From: Edaphochlamys debaryana | Taxonomy: Eukaryota; Chlorophyta; Chlorophyceae; Chlamydomonadales | Length of the DNA: 64,000 nt | Direction: 5' to 3' | NCBI GenBank assembly: GCA_016858145.1 | Contig: JAEHOE010000034.1 | Coordinates: 806,001 to 870,000 of the forward strand | Shown: positions 44,914-57,800 of the stretch, one piece after another | How the letters are laid out: every line of letters starts with the position of its first letter | How positions within the stretch are numbered: the stretch's first letter is position 1 | Program-made: the position numbers and the translations under genes | Notes under the pieces: model-generated | What the model saw: only the letters and a program-made list of their open reading frames with translations | What the model was told of the DNA's origin: nothing | Databases searched by the model: none

Positions 44914-46903
44914 TTACGCCCAGTAGCGGGGCTTGCGCTTGGCCAGCAGCGGCGCCACGTCCAGGTCGTTCATCTTAGACGCGCAGATGAAGTCGTTCTC
45001 CGTCACGCCGCCTGGGGAACAAGCGCGCAGCGTGGGGCCGGATGGGGTTGCGGACATGACACGTTGGCGCGGAGTTTGGTGTTGGGTCGGGTTGCGGGGA
45101 CATGACACGTAGGCGTTGTGCCCTTTACCGAGCGCCCAAGGTGTCTGGGGCGGGTTCCCCGTCAACACCCGTGCCGACTGGGACGGCTGTCATCCCTCGC
45201 TGCCCCCGTCATCGTGCGCGAGGCAGGCGTCTGGCCCTGTCTGGCCTACCGCCAACCGAGATCCCCTCCTTCACCTTCTCCACAATCTGCCGCCTCCTCT
45301 CATCCATCCTCCCCGGCCCCTTCCCTGGCCCCCATCGCCTGACCCCACCCCAGCCCCCATCCATGCCCCGCCGCCTCCACCCCATCCCTTCCTCCCCCTC
45401 CGCACCGCTCACCATGCGCGGGCGAGCTGAGCTGCGCCACCACCTCGGTCCCCACGCGGTCCGCGCTGAGGGCGTCCGCGTGGTCCTCCTGCGTGGCGAG
45501 CGACCGCAGCCAGCCCAGCATGGTCTCCGCCGCCGCCTCGTCCTTGAGCTTCCAGCTCTGCGCGATGCAGGGCTTGCCGTCCTTGGTGGTGCCCAGGCGC
45601 CAGCCGGGAACCTGGGGAGGGGGAGGGAGGAGGGGGAGGGAGGAGGGGGAGGGCGGGAGAGGAGGGAGCGGGTGAGGTGCAGGGGAGCGTACATGGTGGG
45701 CGGGGTGGGGGCTCTATGGCTGGCGCCACCAGCGCTGCCAAGGAAGCGAGCTGGGGCCGGGGCCAGCCAGCACGTGCATGCTAAGGGTCGTGTAGTGTAC
45801 ACCCCGGGCGGTCTTGGGGTGATACCCCCCCGCTCCTTCCGCCTCGCCCGCCCGGCCTTCACCCTCGTGGACCCGCTCTGCAGCCTGACGAAGCCTCGGT
45901 GCCACGGAAGCCCTGGCAGTATCCGTCTTGCAGCCCCCCTGTTTCCGTGTGCTGATGAGGCGGCGTGTGTTACACTCGGGTGCTGCCTCTGTTAGGTGAG
46001 CATGTTGGCGCGTGCCGCATCCCTTGGAGGTCCGCCGTGATGCCGGAGGTTGCCTTGACCGTGCAGGGTATCGCATGGCTCCTTACGCCGGGCCCGCCCC
46101 GCCTTCACCCTTGCCCCCCGCTGTATAGTCTGGCGGTGCTTACGCAAGCCCATGGACTGTCCGCCCTGCGCCCCCCGTACGTCGTCGCTAGAGGTAAGCG
46201 TGCACAAGGATGATGCATTGGCAGCGCTCTGGAGGGCAGCGTGGCACCTCCAGAGCGAGGCAGCGGCGGCGGCAGAGGGTGAAGCTTAAGAGACCCCGTT
46301 GCTGGCTCGTCCCACCTGATTCCGCATCAGCTCCAGCTCCTCGCCCACCAGGGCTTTAAGGTTCCCGGCGTTGTCCTGGCAGCAACGAGAGGACAGGCCC
46401 AGCACCTTGCGGATCCCGTCCGGGGGCCTGCGAGGAGGGAGCTTCGGGTGAGAGCGGCGTCGAGGGCAGGCGTGGCGACTTGAGTCATCCCAGCTTACTT
46501 GATGATGTGCTCGGTGTTGTAGTTCCCTAGCACCTTCTCGCCGAAGCCCGTCTCAAGCTCGCCAGCGAAGGGGTCACGAGCGCCAAAGTTCTGCAGCGGC
46601 ATGCAAAACGAGTCAGTTCCCGCCCCGCAACAGCCCCCCAACGCAGCAATTTGGGCACGTACGTCGCCAAAGAGGCCCTTCTCCATCTTGGAACCGCGGA
46701 TATCGCCTCCCGCTTGGCCGTTCAGCACGGTGAGCCGGCATCGCCGGGGCGGCTGGGCCGCGAAGGGCCGGGCTTGCCGAGTAGCCTACGCAAAGCAAGT
46801 GGCACGCCCGCGGGCAATTGGGTCGGTCAGCGGACTCCACCTGTGCGTTTGCTTGCGAGCAAGTATGCATGCGCACCTGACGCTGCAAGCAAGAGGCCTT
46901 CAT
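44914..46903 (-). CDS. RAF2: RAF2-like Rubisco assembly factor (PCD-like), plastid
   Basis: Six exons (46903-46877, 46785-46663, 46590-46499, 46427-46316, 45611-45413, 45011-44914) join in phase to give 216 residues. Exon 1 is only 9 codons. With exon 2 it makes a typical algal transit peptide (MKASCLQRQATRQARPF, Arg/Ala/Gln-rich, no acidic residues). The mature part starts with NFGARDPFAGELETGFGEKV and LGNYNTEHI, the signature of the plastid PCD-like family that includes RAF2. A C-terminal region follows with WRLGTTKDGKPCIAQSWKLK. The canonical dehydratase His-rich active site is not obvious, as expected for RAF2-type proteins. RAF2 works in the stroma with RAF1, BSD2 and RbcX to assemble Rubisco. 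A plain pterin dehydratase is the main alternative. Confidence 0.82.
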
Positions 46904-48832
46904 CTTTGTGACGGCACAAGGTTAGCAGTGGCTATGTGACAGTTGCGGCGACTCCCTTATCGCGTTGCTGGGGCGCCTTCTCGAAATATCGGAAATCGCT
47001 TTGACTTGCGCGCTCCTCTGACGTGGGCGTGCGGTTAACGTGTAATATGTTGCTTTGAAGGGACAACACGGCTTGAAGCATCGAGTTAGGCTCGACGCGA
47101 CTTCGGTCCCACGGGACGGCCCAGCCAACACGCCTTCCCCGGGCACGCGGCGCTGGGCTCCTCTCGCCCTACACAACTCCTTTCCCGCCGCACCCGGCAC
47201 GCTTTCCCTCCTCCTGCTCCAGACGACACCTCAGGATTATACTCGGGGCCCGGTTGCTCTGTAGCACATATACATGTCAGGTCACAGCAATTGGTAGCCC
47301 AGGCTGCGGGCTCCTGAGACTGGAGGGCGCCTGCACCGGCAGCTTCCACTACTGCCCACACTTCTATCCAGGTCCAGAATGGCCTGAAGTCAACCAAGAA
47401 TGCATGCCTCCCTTGTTCTCGATGGACAAACCTGTGCACGCACCACAGCACACCCGTGCCCCTCGCCGAGTACAGTAGCACGCACCGGTGCCATGCGAGA
47501 CCTCAACACCACGTCACGCCAACACTGGTATGCAGGGAACAAGTTGTTTTCTCCAGCAGCCAGGCTCCATGTGTAAAGTAGGAGGCCTAGGACTCAAACG
47601 GACTCCAGGCGGCACGTCGAGGCACAACAGACCAGCCGCCATAACAAGTTATAGCTATTAGCACTATTTACAGCGGACGGTACGAGCCCTCAGCACCGAC
47701 ACTGCACACTCTCTCAGCGGCCGCATGTATGGGGGTGGGTGAGTATGAATAGAGCACAAAAACCCTGCTGCTGGGTTTCCCAGCAGAGGCAGAAGCAAAG
47801 ACACGCGGGGGCGCCCCCATCGGGGCGGAAAACGAGGGCTGAGCCAGCCCCCCACCCGATCCCCTCTGTAACCGTGGGCGCACTATATTCCAACCTAGCT
47901 TCAACGCGTTGATAGCAGTCGGGGGACTCACACCCCTCGGCACAGACTCCGCTGCCCGGTCTTAGATACCATAACTTCAAAGCCAACCCCAGTGCAGGCG
48001 GACAGCAGGCAGCCATAGGGTACCCGGGTAATCATGCCTCCTATGTGATCCGAGCAGGATTGCATCTGCTATCGCACCGCTGGTTTCCAAGCAGTACGCA
48101 AGGGATAGCATCTAACCATTCCGTCTGTCCGCAATGATCCCCCGCCAAGCCACCCCGCCCTTGAAACGCCCACCACCTCGCCAATCGGCACCTCTGTTTG
48201 TCTGGACTCCACCCTCACCAGCCACACGCCCCCCTCTGTGCTACCACGCATGAATGAGAAACGCCTCGGTGCTCACCGCAAGACGCTCAAGTGACATCCA
48301 CGTCCCGGCCCCCAGCATTCTTCGCTCGATCGAAATGTAGGACACCGCCACCCATGTCAGTGTCAGTACCCACTTGAATGTCGAAGCCCACGTCGGGCCG
48401 CCCTCTGCCTAGACGTCCCACGGGCCTGCCCTCATACGCCCTACGCTACAGCCTTTGGATGAACTGGCATAGCGGGCCCCAGACGTCAGCCCCATCGCAA
48501 GGCTCTCATGCAACAATACGGCATGTGCACATTTGAGCCGCTGTCTGGCTGCCCTCCTGCATGCTGCTCCCCTCCCGTTCCTTCCCTCCCGCCCACTCCC
48601 CAACCAAGTTAGCAGTATGGTCATGCCCCCACTCCACACACTCTTCACTCCATGAACCCTCATAGGTTGTTGCCTCCATACGTCACTCAATCTACGCTCA
48701 GCACTCAGCGTGGGTCGTTGGACCAACCCGATACAAGTAAGGGTTCGGCTGCGCGCAGGGTGGCGCTAAAATCAGCACAAATGCGCATTTCATGCTCCAC
48801 AAGACCCGAGCTCCGCTAGGCCTGAGGAGCTA
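46904..48832. other. long intergenic stretch, no gene seen
   Basis: About 1.9 kb between the start of the RAF2-like gene and the stop of the subtilase gene, both on the minus strand. It should contain the RAF2 promoter and the subtilase 3' UTR. The frames are short and not protein-like. No tRNA-like fold was recognised. Confidence 0.5.
47668..47672 (-). terminator. TGTAA polyadenylation signal
   Basis: The minus strand reads TGTAA about 1.16 kb after the subtilase stop at 48833. Long 3' UTRs are common in these algae. This is the nearest such word I found. Confidence 0.35.
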
Positions 48833-51800
48833 TTACGCTGCCTCGGCCGTGATGGGCACAACACGTGATGCGTGGGCGTTGGCCCTACGGTACAGCACAC
48901 CCGCTACTCCAACGGCTGCTAGCACAGCTCCCACGGCGCATGCCACCGCGACGGCCACCACCGGCACACCATTGCCACCACTGCCCCGCCCTTCCCAAGC
49001 GCCCGCGTTCGAGCCTGCGGTCGCGGCCGCGTCCTGATCACCCACCGCAATGGATGCAGCCGGCGCCTCGTCAGCCCCAGATTTGCCCTTGCCGGGGTGG
49101 GCGCCAGACCCCTCCACGTCAGCTTCAGTCCCGACCTCAGGCGCGCCCTGCCCTGCCTCCTTCTTGGCACCTTGCAGGGATTGCTTTAGCTTCCACGGGA
49201 CGGGCAGCTCCGAGGCGTCCTTTGCGGGCAGGAGCGCTCCGCTCGAGGTGCGTATGCCCAAGCTGGACAGCCCACCGCTGTAGGCATAAGAGCCGATGTA
49301 GCCGGTGGCGTTCGGGGCGCAGGTGGGGGGGTTCGCCACCCGGCCGCCCCACACGGCGTTGGCGGCACGCACGAGCGCGCCGTTCAGAAATACCTGCAGA
49401 GGCGCGCGCGGCAGGGCACGAGCGCGTTTGCACTCGGCGCTCGCCCGGCACTGGAGCGCTAGCTGAGGACTCATGCAAAAAAATCCTAGAAGCCCGCAGG
49501 TGGCTTGCAAGGGCGCATGCATGGGACCAGCAGCAATGCAGTTGTGTACGGCAGCTTGCTCACCCTCATGGTGAGGTTGTACGTGAAGCTGGCGTTCCAC
49601 AATCTGGCGCACACGTGGTACGTTGCCACGTCAGGGACCAATCCGCCGCGGAGCCTGGGAGGGCGAGGCAGGTGCAAAGAAGGGAGGTAGGGCACAGGCA
49701 ATGCGGGTTTCGGTGTGATGAGGTGAGTGCGGGTGGGCGGGCGCAACACAGGTCGGAAGCAAACGTCGTTACTGCGTTTCCAGCTGCACTTGCCCTGTCT
49801 TTGCGCTGTCTTTGCCCTGGCCTGTCTTTGCCCTGGCCTGTCTTTGCCCTACCCTGCCCTGCCCTGCCCTGCCCTGCCCTGCCCTGCCCTACCAAAAGAT
49901 GCTCTCCTCGTTGGACTGGGGTGAAGCAGCTAGGTTGTCGCCACTACGCAGGGTGGACAGGCAGGCGGTCAGGAAGAGAAGGGCCTGTCTTGCGGCCATG
50001 GAAACGCATGCAACGCATATGACGAGGCCACGTGCACCGGATGGATCAGGGAACATGAGCGGCCCACCTGTACATGGAGCCTCGTACGGGCGGGTCGGAC
50101 AGCGAAACGTTGTACCGCACGCCGGCATACGTCCATGACACATGGAGGTCATTGTCGAAGATGGCGGGCGCGTTGAGGCCTGTGGGTTTTGGTGGAGTTG
50201 CCGTTACGACAGGCAGATAATGCTCAACAGCGCTGGCACAAGCAGCCCTTGTCCGTGTTGGCAATTGCAAGCGAATGCATGACGTGGCAGCAAGCGCACG
50301 CACCTGGGTTCACGGGCGCCCAACTGACGCCAAGGAGGAGGGAGAAGGGGCTCGAGGGCGGCGCAGGCGGCGAGGGCGGCGGCGACGCGACCACGACGGG
50401 GGCGGGGGGGTAGGTGTACGACTCCAGGAGCCAGACTGCGGGTGTGCGCGGGAAGGGGGGGCGCGGGTGGGCGTTGGTATAGGTTAGACAGGAGAGCGGG
50501 GGCACCAGCCAGCCGCAGTGGTTGAGTAATGCCCACTACTGGTCGGATGTGTCAGATAGATGCGCCACTGAATGCTTTGCTCACAGCTGCCCGGATTGCA
50601 GTCGTAGGCGTTGGGGTAGAAGGTGGGGGTGAAGCTGCGCCACGACGTGCGGACAAGGGCGCCCGCCACGAAGACTTTGAACGTCACGTTATACCTGGGG
50701 GGCGAATTCGAAAGGCAGGAGGGCGTGGCGGTCAGCACATCTGCCTAGCCATGTCGGACGGGTGGGATGTGAAGGGCTGCTCGCGTAAAAAGAGGAGTGT
50801 TGCTTGCCAGAGAGAGGTCAAAAGGCTGGGTGTGGCCACCCGTGCCGACCGGCCCCGCTGCGTGTGAGGAGCTATTACTAAGTACCGACCGGGTTGCACA
50901 CTCACGTGATGCCCAGTTTCCAGGGCAGCGCGCAAACATAGTAGGTGGCGGTGTCGGGCACGACGCCGGCCGGCCAGAACATCTCTTCCGTGTTGGTGGG
51001 AGGCGGGCCGGTGGCGTTCAGGTTGTCACCCCTGTGTGTGGCGACATGGAGCGAGCACGGTCAGGGACAACCGACGGACGGAAGGCCACCACAGCGGCAT
51101 TCCTAGCTTCAAGGCTTCCGGGTCACTGGCGCCGTAGCATGCCTGGTACAAATGTTAGCACATGCTGGCTGCTCACCCGTACCGAGCTCCGCGGGTTGGG
51201 GACTGGTCCAGTGTGACCTGGCGCCACACGCTGTTGAAGTACCAGTCAACCACCAGATCCATGTCGTACGTCCCGCTGGGATCTGGCGGACGGACGGAAC
51301 ATGGGCCGAGGCAAGCACGTGTCATGCACGCATGCCCGCAGGCCGCCCTTGGCCAAAAGTGCCAAAACTCTCAAGCGCATGGCATGCTCGTGGCAACCGC
51401 TTAAGCCAGCGCCATGGAAAGCCGCAAGAGGCTGCAATCAGGCCAGGAGGTATGGGGAATGGCTCTCACCCGAAGGGATGGACCACCGAGCTTGGAACTG
51501 CAGGGGCGGAGGCACGGTGCCGGGGGGCCTGGGCGAGGGCCTGGGCGGGCGGGGTGGCGACGGTGGCCGGGGAGGCGGGCGCGGCGGGCGCGGCGACGGC
51601 GGCCTAGGCGATGGCGGGCGCGGCGAAGGCGGCCTAGGCGATGGCGGGCGGGGCGGGCGAGGTGACGGCGGCCTAGGTGATGGCGGGCGGGGCGCCAGGG
51701 ATGGCGGCGGGCGCGGCGAGGGCGGGCGAGGCGAGGGGGGCCTGGGCCGCGGCGAGGGCTTGGGCGGGGGCTTCGAGGGAGGGAGGAGGACAACAAGGCA

Positions 51801-54800
51801 CGCCGTCACGTTTACGCACCGGCAGGTCGCTAGCAACCTAGCCATTCCTGCAGCGACACTCCCAAACCCAAGGTCTGCAGTCATGCAGTGGCTCACCGGC
51901 GGAGGCGAGAGCGCGGAGAGCGGTGTGTTGAGGGCGCCCACGGGGGGGTAGTGGAAGGTTCCCACGAAGCCCACGGCCGTGGGCGTGCAGGGCCCCCCCT
52001 GAGACTGCGCCGAGCTCCAGGAGGCGCTACGGGTGTAGGCCAGGGCGCCGTTGACGTAGGCCGTCACCGTAGCTCGGTACGTGAAGCCTGGGGAGTGCGG
52101 GTTGGAGCACGGGTAGGAGTGAGGTTTGGAGTCAGGTTTTGAAGTTGAGCGGTAAGATGTTTTGGGGGCGTGGGCGCAGATGCGTGTGCATGCCCCCCGT
52201 CCAGGGGGTTGAGTGGGCTCGGACCCCAGATGTACGGCAATGTTTATGGAGATCTGCGCCCAGCCGATCTCACCCGTGGTGTACCAAAGCACGCACACGT
52301 GGTAGTCTGCGGGGGCCGTACACGGGGCGCCGGAGGGGAAAGGTTGGAACGAGGGTTGGATTGCGGACGGCTAGGGAACGGTGAGCCATGCCCACATGAA
52401 CAGTTCCGCGGCTAGGGGAGGCAGGCGCACAGAAGCACGTGCATGCCCAGCAACACGAGCGGTACGTACCCGCGGTGTCCGGCAGAGTGGAGTTCCAGGT
52501 GGCTTCCTCGTAGTTGACGATGCCGCCCGCGGCCCGGTTGTCTCCAGCGTACAGGCCCCCACGCGTGTCCCGCGAGTCCCAGCTCAGCTCGTTGACCGAC
52601 CCCCCGGCCGTCCAGCCGACTGAGGCGCACAGGGGACGCACAGCGGCAGGTCGGGGATGTAAGGGGGAAGGCGGGGCATTGTCAGCGGGGATTCTACGGC
52701 TGCCCCTGCGGTGGAGTGCAGCGCAGCACCGGCCCAAACAGCCATAAGTAGACAGTGACACGGCCAACGGCCCCAACGGTAAACTGCCAACGGTCAACGA
52801 CCAATAACCGCCTCACCCTGGATGTCGAGGTCGTAGCTCTGCACCAGCGACGCTGCGGGGGGAGGGGTCGGGTCGGGCGGGCGGAGGTGAAGCCCGGTGC
52901 GCAAGGCAGCCAAGCAGGAGCACCACCGCCCGGTCCACATCTCCCCCCCCACGGCCTCCCGGCTTCCAGACAGTCGACCAACCTTCCTACCTATGGCCCC
53001 ACCCAATACCTCATTGGCTCCCTACTACCGTCACCCCCATTGCCGCCGCATCCTCACCCGTGTCCACCGCCCAGCTGGCTCTGAGCACCAGGAGGGGCAC
53101 CCGCGAGGGCGCGGGGGGGCTGGGCGGCGGCGGCGGCAGCGCCAGGAGCGCCGGCATGAGCCCCAGAGCCTGTGCTGCGTCGCCGTCGTCGCAGGGCGCC
53201 AACGTCAGCGCGCCGCCGGCCGCCGCGCCGCCCGTGTAGCGCAGGCACTTGCGGTCCGGACCCGTGGTTCCGTAGGCCACCTTGGGGACCAGCAGGTAGC
53301 GGTTCCTGAGGGGGTAGCAGCGTAGCATGGGGTAGCAGGCAGGGTGGATGGGTCCAGAAAGCAGGGGGTGGTCATTTTGAGGGGGCGATCGAGGCACGGA
53401 CGTGTGAGCAAGAAGCGGATGAACCTGCTGGGGGGAGGGCGAGGCCTGGACGAACGGAGGTCTCACCTCCGCAGGGAGGGCGTGCGGAAGAGGACGAAGC
53501 GCTGCGACAAGGAGCCGTCGCACGGCGCGAAGGCGGCGGCGGTGCCGGTGGCGGCCGAGGCGGCGGCCAGGCAGCGGCCTGCGCCCTGGATGATGTAGGC
53601 AAAGCCGCCCGTGGCAGGGTCTGCGTGGTCGGGGGCACAGGGCAGTGCGTTTGTACCGCACGTCATCACATCACCGAGCGCCCTGCGCCCATCACCTCGC
53701 CTTCTCCATCCCGGTTTGTGCCCCGGCCCCGCGGCCGCACCAACGCGCTATCTTTCTCTGTAACCACCTTCCGATGCGTTTTCCCTTTCCTGCGTTGCCT
53801 GCCGCTTGCCCTCTCACCCGGCTGCTCGGAGAAGGTGAGAGCCGTGAGGGCGCTGGGCGCGCAGTTGCTCGTGACGGCCATGACGCCCCCCGTGCCCAGG
53901 TTCACGCACACCGTGGGCGCCGGCTCCATCAGCAGGGAGCTGTCGTCCAGGCGGGCGGGCTTGACCCACGCGGGGTTGAGAGCGGAGCGGAGTGTGCCCG
54001 TGAAGTGCCCCGTCACCGCAACCGCGAAGCGCTGGCCCAGCTTGGCGTCCGCGTCTGGGGATGTGCGAGTGAAGGGGTTGTGGGCGGAGAAGCGGGGTCA
54101 GCAGGTCTCGCGGTTTGGAATGTGGGTCGGAGTTAAGAGCGGACGGTGCGGCTCGCGTGGTGCGCATACCGTACATGCCAAGGCTTCAGTTGGCGGTGGG
54201 AGGAAGCGGTGCACATGGTCGACGTGGGAGCCGCTGGCTGGCGGCCCCTCTTACCTGAGCGCAGCATGTGGTTGATGGACTTGCCCCACACCACCAGTGT
54301 GAGCTGCGTGCCGGCGCTGAGGGAGGGCAGCTCCACACGCTCCACGTTGTTGGAGTCGTCTGGGGGTAGGCGGGAGGGGTGGGGGACGGGGAGGGGTGGG
54401 TGGTTCAGGGCACGACGCTTGGTCTGGTGTCTTGGACCGGGAAGGGGCCGAGCCGGGGGAGGCCGCAAGAGGGGCTGCAACGATTGCTCCTCACCTAAGC
54501 GCGTCTGCAGGAAGTGTACTGAGTCGGTGCTGTTGAGGAGATAGCCGAAGTCAAGATCGTTGTACAGGGCCTTCCCGGCAATGAGGGAGCCGGGGAAGTC
54601 GTGCCACACAAGGGTGGCGATGATGGGTCTGCGGGCAGGAGAACACGAGCAAGATGGTAAGAAATTCGGGACAGTGCGATGGGGCAAATGCGTGGACGTC
54701 GTGCTGAGCTCTCGCAGACACCCTCGCGCGCTGCTCACCCCGTGCCCGTGGCTCGTATGCCCTTGAGGAAGATATACTCCCCGGGCTGGATGGTGCCCCA

Positions 54801-57800
54801 ATCAGCAACCTGAGGGGGGACACGGTGCATGACGTTTTGGGCTGAGCCGCTGCCGTCAGGCTCTTCGGGCGGCGAGGCCCCCCGGGATTACCCCGTGTTG
54901 GCACGTATGAACTTGCGATTCACGCCTAGCCTGCGATGCCACAAGCTTTAGTTTCATTATCCCTGAAGCACAACACTTTTCGCCTGGGCCTCCCTCCCGC
55001 GCACCTGGAGGTTCAAGCTCGCTGGCGTTACACCCGGCAGCGGCAGCGCCCCCGCAAGGTTCATGCGCCCCCAGCCCTGGTAGCCGTCCGGCGCAGCGCC
55101 CAGCGTGCGGCCCGAGCCCCTCGAGAACCCCCCCTGCAGCGAGGAGGCACCGGCGATGGCGAGAGCCTGCAAGGAGGGCAGAGGTATCAGAAGGCTGTGG
55201 AGAGGTGCGTTGGGGGGCCTAGAATACGGCCTGCAGTTTAAGTGTTACACCCACCTTGAGCAGCATTCCCGACGGCTCAAACGGTGCAGCGTCCACGCTC
55301 GACTTGTTCCCGGCGGGATAGAATCCGTCCATAAAGTATTGCCGCATCAGCGCCAGATGGCCTGCGGCCAGGGGGGTGGCCATGGATGTGCCCTGGGGGC
55401 ACAAGGGAGGGAGGGGAGCAACGGGTTCAGCAGGTCCAAGACCACATGCTTCGGACAAAGGCGGTAGATCCAGCGCGACAACGGAAAGTCGCCGCCACGC
55501 CTGAGCTTTGATTTAGCTCATGGGTACCGGCATACAAAACCTGAGGGCACCCGTCGCCAACCATCCGCGCTCACCTGATAGGAGACGGTGGCGTTGCTGC
55601 AGGACGAGGACGTGGCCGCTGTGTTGAGAGCGCCGCCGGACTTGGCCGACTCGACGCTGGGGCCCCCGGGGGCCACGATGTCTGGCTTGAAGCGGCCGTC
55701 CTAGAGCGGGCAGGTTGGGGCAAAGCGGGTCACGGTCATGTACCGGTATGTGTGCAGCAGAGCCCATGCGCGAGCGAAGGGCGAAGGCAAGCTTGCGAGT
55801 ACAGTCATGCGCCTGACTGACCTGGAGCGGGCCGTGGCTGGTGAACTCGGTCAGGTCTCCGATGCCCAGGTCAATGTTGGGCTGTGTAAGGCAGGGATGG
55901 GGGTTGTGCCCGCGTTGAGGAAGATTGGACAAGGGCATGGAGGGCTATGGGCACTGAGGCGGACCAGCCGCCCCACCGGCGATGCCGGCTTGGTCCACCC
56001 CAATCAGTGGCAAGGGCCGAGGCCCTGTCCTTGATCCTTCCCGCCCGCAACGGTACCCTCGCCCTGCTTACATACTGCAGGAACGTGACGTGGTCGTTCG
56101 TGTTGCGGGAGTCCAGCAGCACATCCCGCATCCACAGCCCCTGGGCCTGCACGTGTGAAGGCCGGGCGAGCACGCAAGGGTTGCGGACCAACCGCTTCAG
56201 AAAGGCCCGCATACCATGGATTGGCCCAAGGGTTAGGCCTTGGGTTGGCCTGCTTCCCTCCCGCCCTCAGGCCCTTCCGGCTACCCTCGCGCCGACCCAC
56301 CCGCGTCACGAGCCCGTCCAGCAGGCGGCTGGTTGCAAAAGGCTCGCTCAGTCCGAGCGCTCCGTAGGCGCTGACAAAGGCCTCATCCAACTGAAAGAAC
56401 AGCAGCCCTAGAGCGCCAGCTTGTTTGGCGCGAGCCGCCTTAACATCGCGACTGCAGGCCGTCGCGTCGGCGGTGGACTCAAGTAGATCGGCGAGGACGA
56501 TCGCGCCCGTGAACTGAGCGCCCGTGTAGGAGCTGCAGGGACGCGAGACGTAGACCAGCGGCACAGCCTGGCGGTTGGAATGGGTGGGTGGGTGGGCAGA
56601 GGGTGGCAGATACGTGTGAGGGTGAGAAGGGTATTGAGCTCTGGGTGGGGCGCGGAGGGCACAGGACCCAGGGAGCCGTCGGTGCGCTTGGTCGTACAGG
56701 GCGGCAGACAAGTTGCTCGTACCTTGCCGTACAGGGCAGCGGACCAGTCCGTGTAGGACGCGGAGCCCTGCGCTGGCCAGAACTGCGGCGGCAGCCGGCA
56801 AAGTGGGTTGCAGGGCAAAATGAGATGCCCGCTGATAGTCCAAAAACCTCAGCGGCAGCTTGATGGAACCGCGCTCCTATCGATAGCTAGCCGGCGGCTC
56901 CAACCCCGAGCCTACCGCGTGCGTCTGCTGCACGCCAGCGGCGTCATTGTATCGGAAGGCGAACACAAAGTTGGCCCTGCAGCGGCCAGCGGGGTGCGGG
57001 GCAAGCTCCGGCCACGTGAGAAAAGGCGACTTGTTGTGCGTGGTCGGGCGCCTGCTGCCTACCCGCGCCAGACGCTACAAACTCAGCAGCAGGACGAGCG
57101 CAAGTCCGGCGACGCACGCACCCGGAGGCCGAGGTGCCCTTGGGATGGCTGATGCTGGCGCCCACTGTCAGGGCGTTCTTGGATGTGCCGGGGGAGCCCA
57201 CGGTGGGCATCATGGCATTGATGCCTGCGGTGTGTGTGTGTGTGGGGGGGGGGGGGGGCGGTGCATTTATCCACAGGTGCGCTGCACGGTGCCGACACTG
57301 GGCAGTGTGTTGGGAGGTCCTCGCGCCTGGAGACCTCGCTGCGCCGCCGCCTGGGCAGTCCCAAGCTCACCCTCGTTGCCCGCAGCCAGCACGCTCAGCC
57401 AGCCCGGGTTAAGCCAGGCGTAGCGGTCGAACTGCTGAGCGTCAGAGTCGTACACCACACCCGCCACGCCGCCCGAGCCCCAGCTCTCCGAGTCAATGCG
57501 GGCGCCAGCGGCTGTGGGAAGCGGGGTACGCAGGGCGAGATCGCACAGGGTGCAGAGAGGGGTGGTTAGGTAGGGGCGGAGAGGGGCGGCATGGGCTGGG
57601 AACCTGGGTACGGCAGCGAGCTGGCGCGCAGTGCGTTCAACGCGGGGAGTGGTGGCGGCGCCGTACGCCGTACGAACCTGCGTGGTACGGCAGCACGTAC
57701 TGGTCCACGCCGCCGCCGGGAAGGCCAAGGGCCTCGCCGTCGAAGCTCATGTCGTACTGCGTGGGCACAGGTAGATACGGCAAGGTTGCTTGTGGTGTGC

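Larger units (their letters stand above)
49200..52852 (-). other. three tandem copies of an unassigned extracellular module
   Basis: Each copy shows the same succession: (F/T/S)YDxDLxVxW-like strand, PD(T/V)AxYxVCAxxW, TYxxTxxVFVxGALV, then a Cys-Pro-x-(A/G) segment and an aromatic GxFxYP end. Copy 1 is exons 52852-52817, 52619-52470, 52306-52274, 52087-51897. Copy 2 is 51282-51183, 51031-50906, 50694-50585, 50435-50304. Copy 3 is 50179-50068, 49654-49564 and the start of 49393-48833. Conserved Cys residues and positions of introns support descent from one unit. I do not know a named family for it. Confidence 0.75.

Noticed and set aside
51438..52298. Unspliced frame running from module 1 into the Pro-rich exon
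   Set aside because: It reads through introns containing poor sequence; GT donors and AG acceptors at matching phase give the repeated module cleanly.
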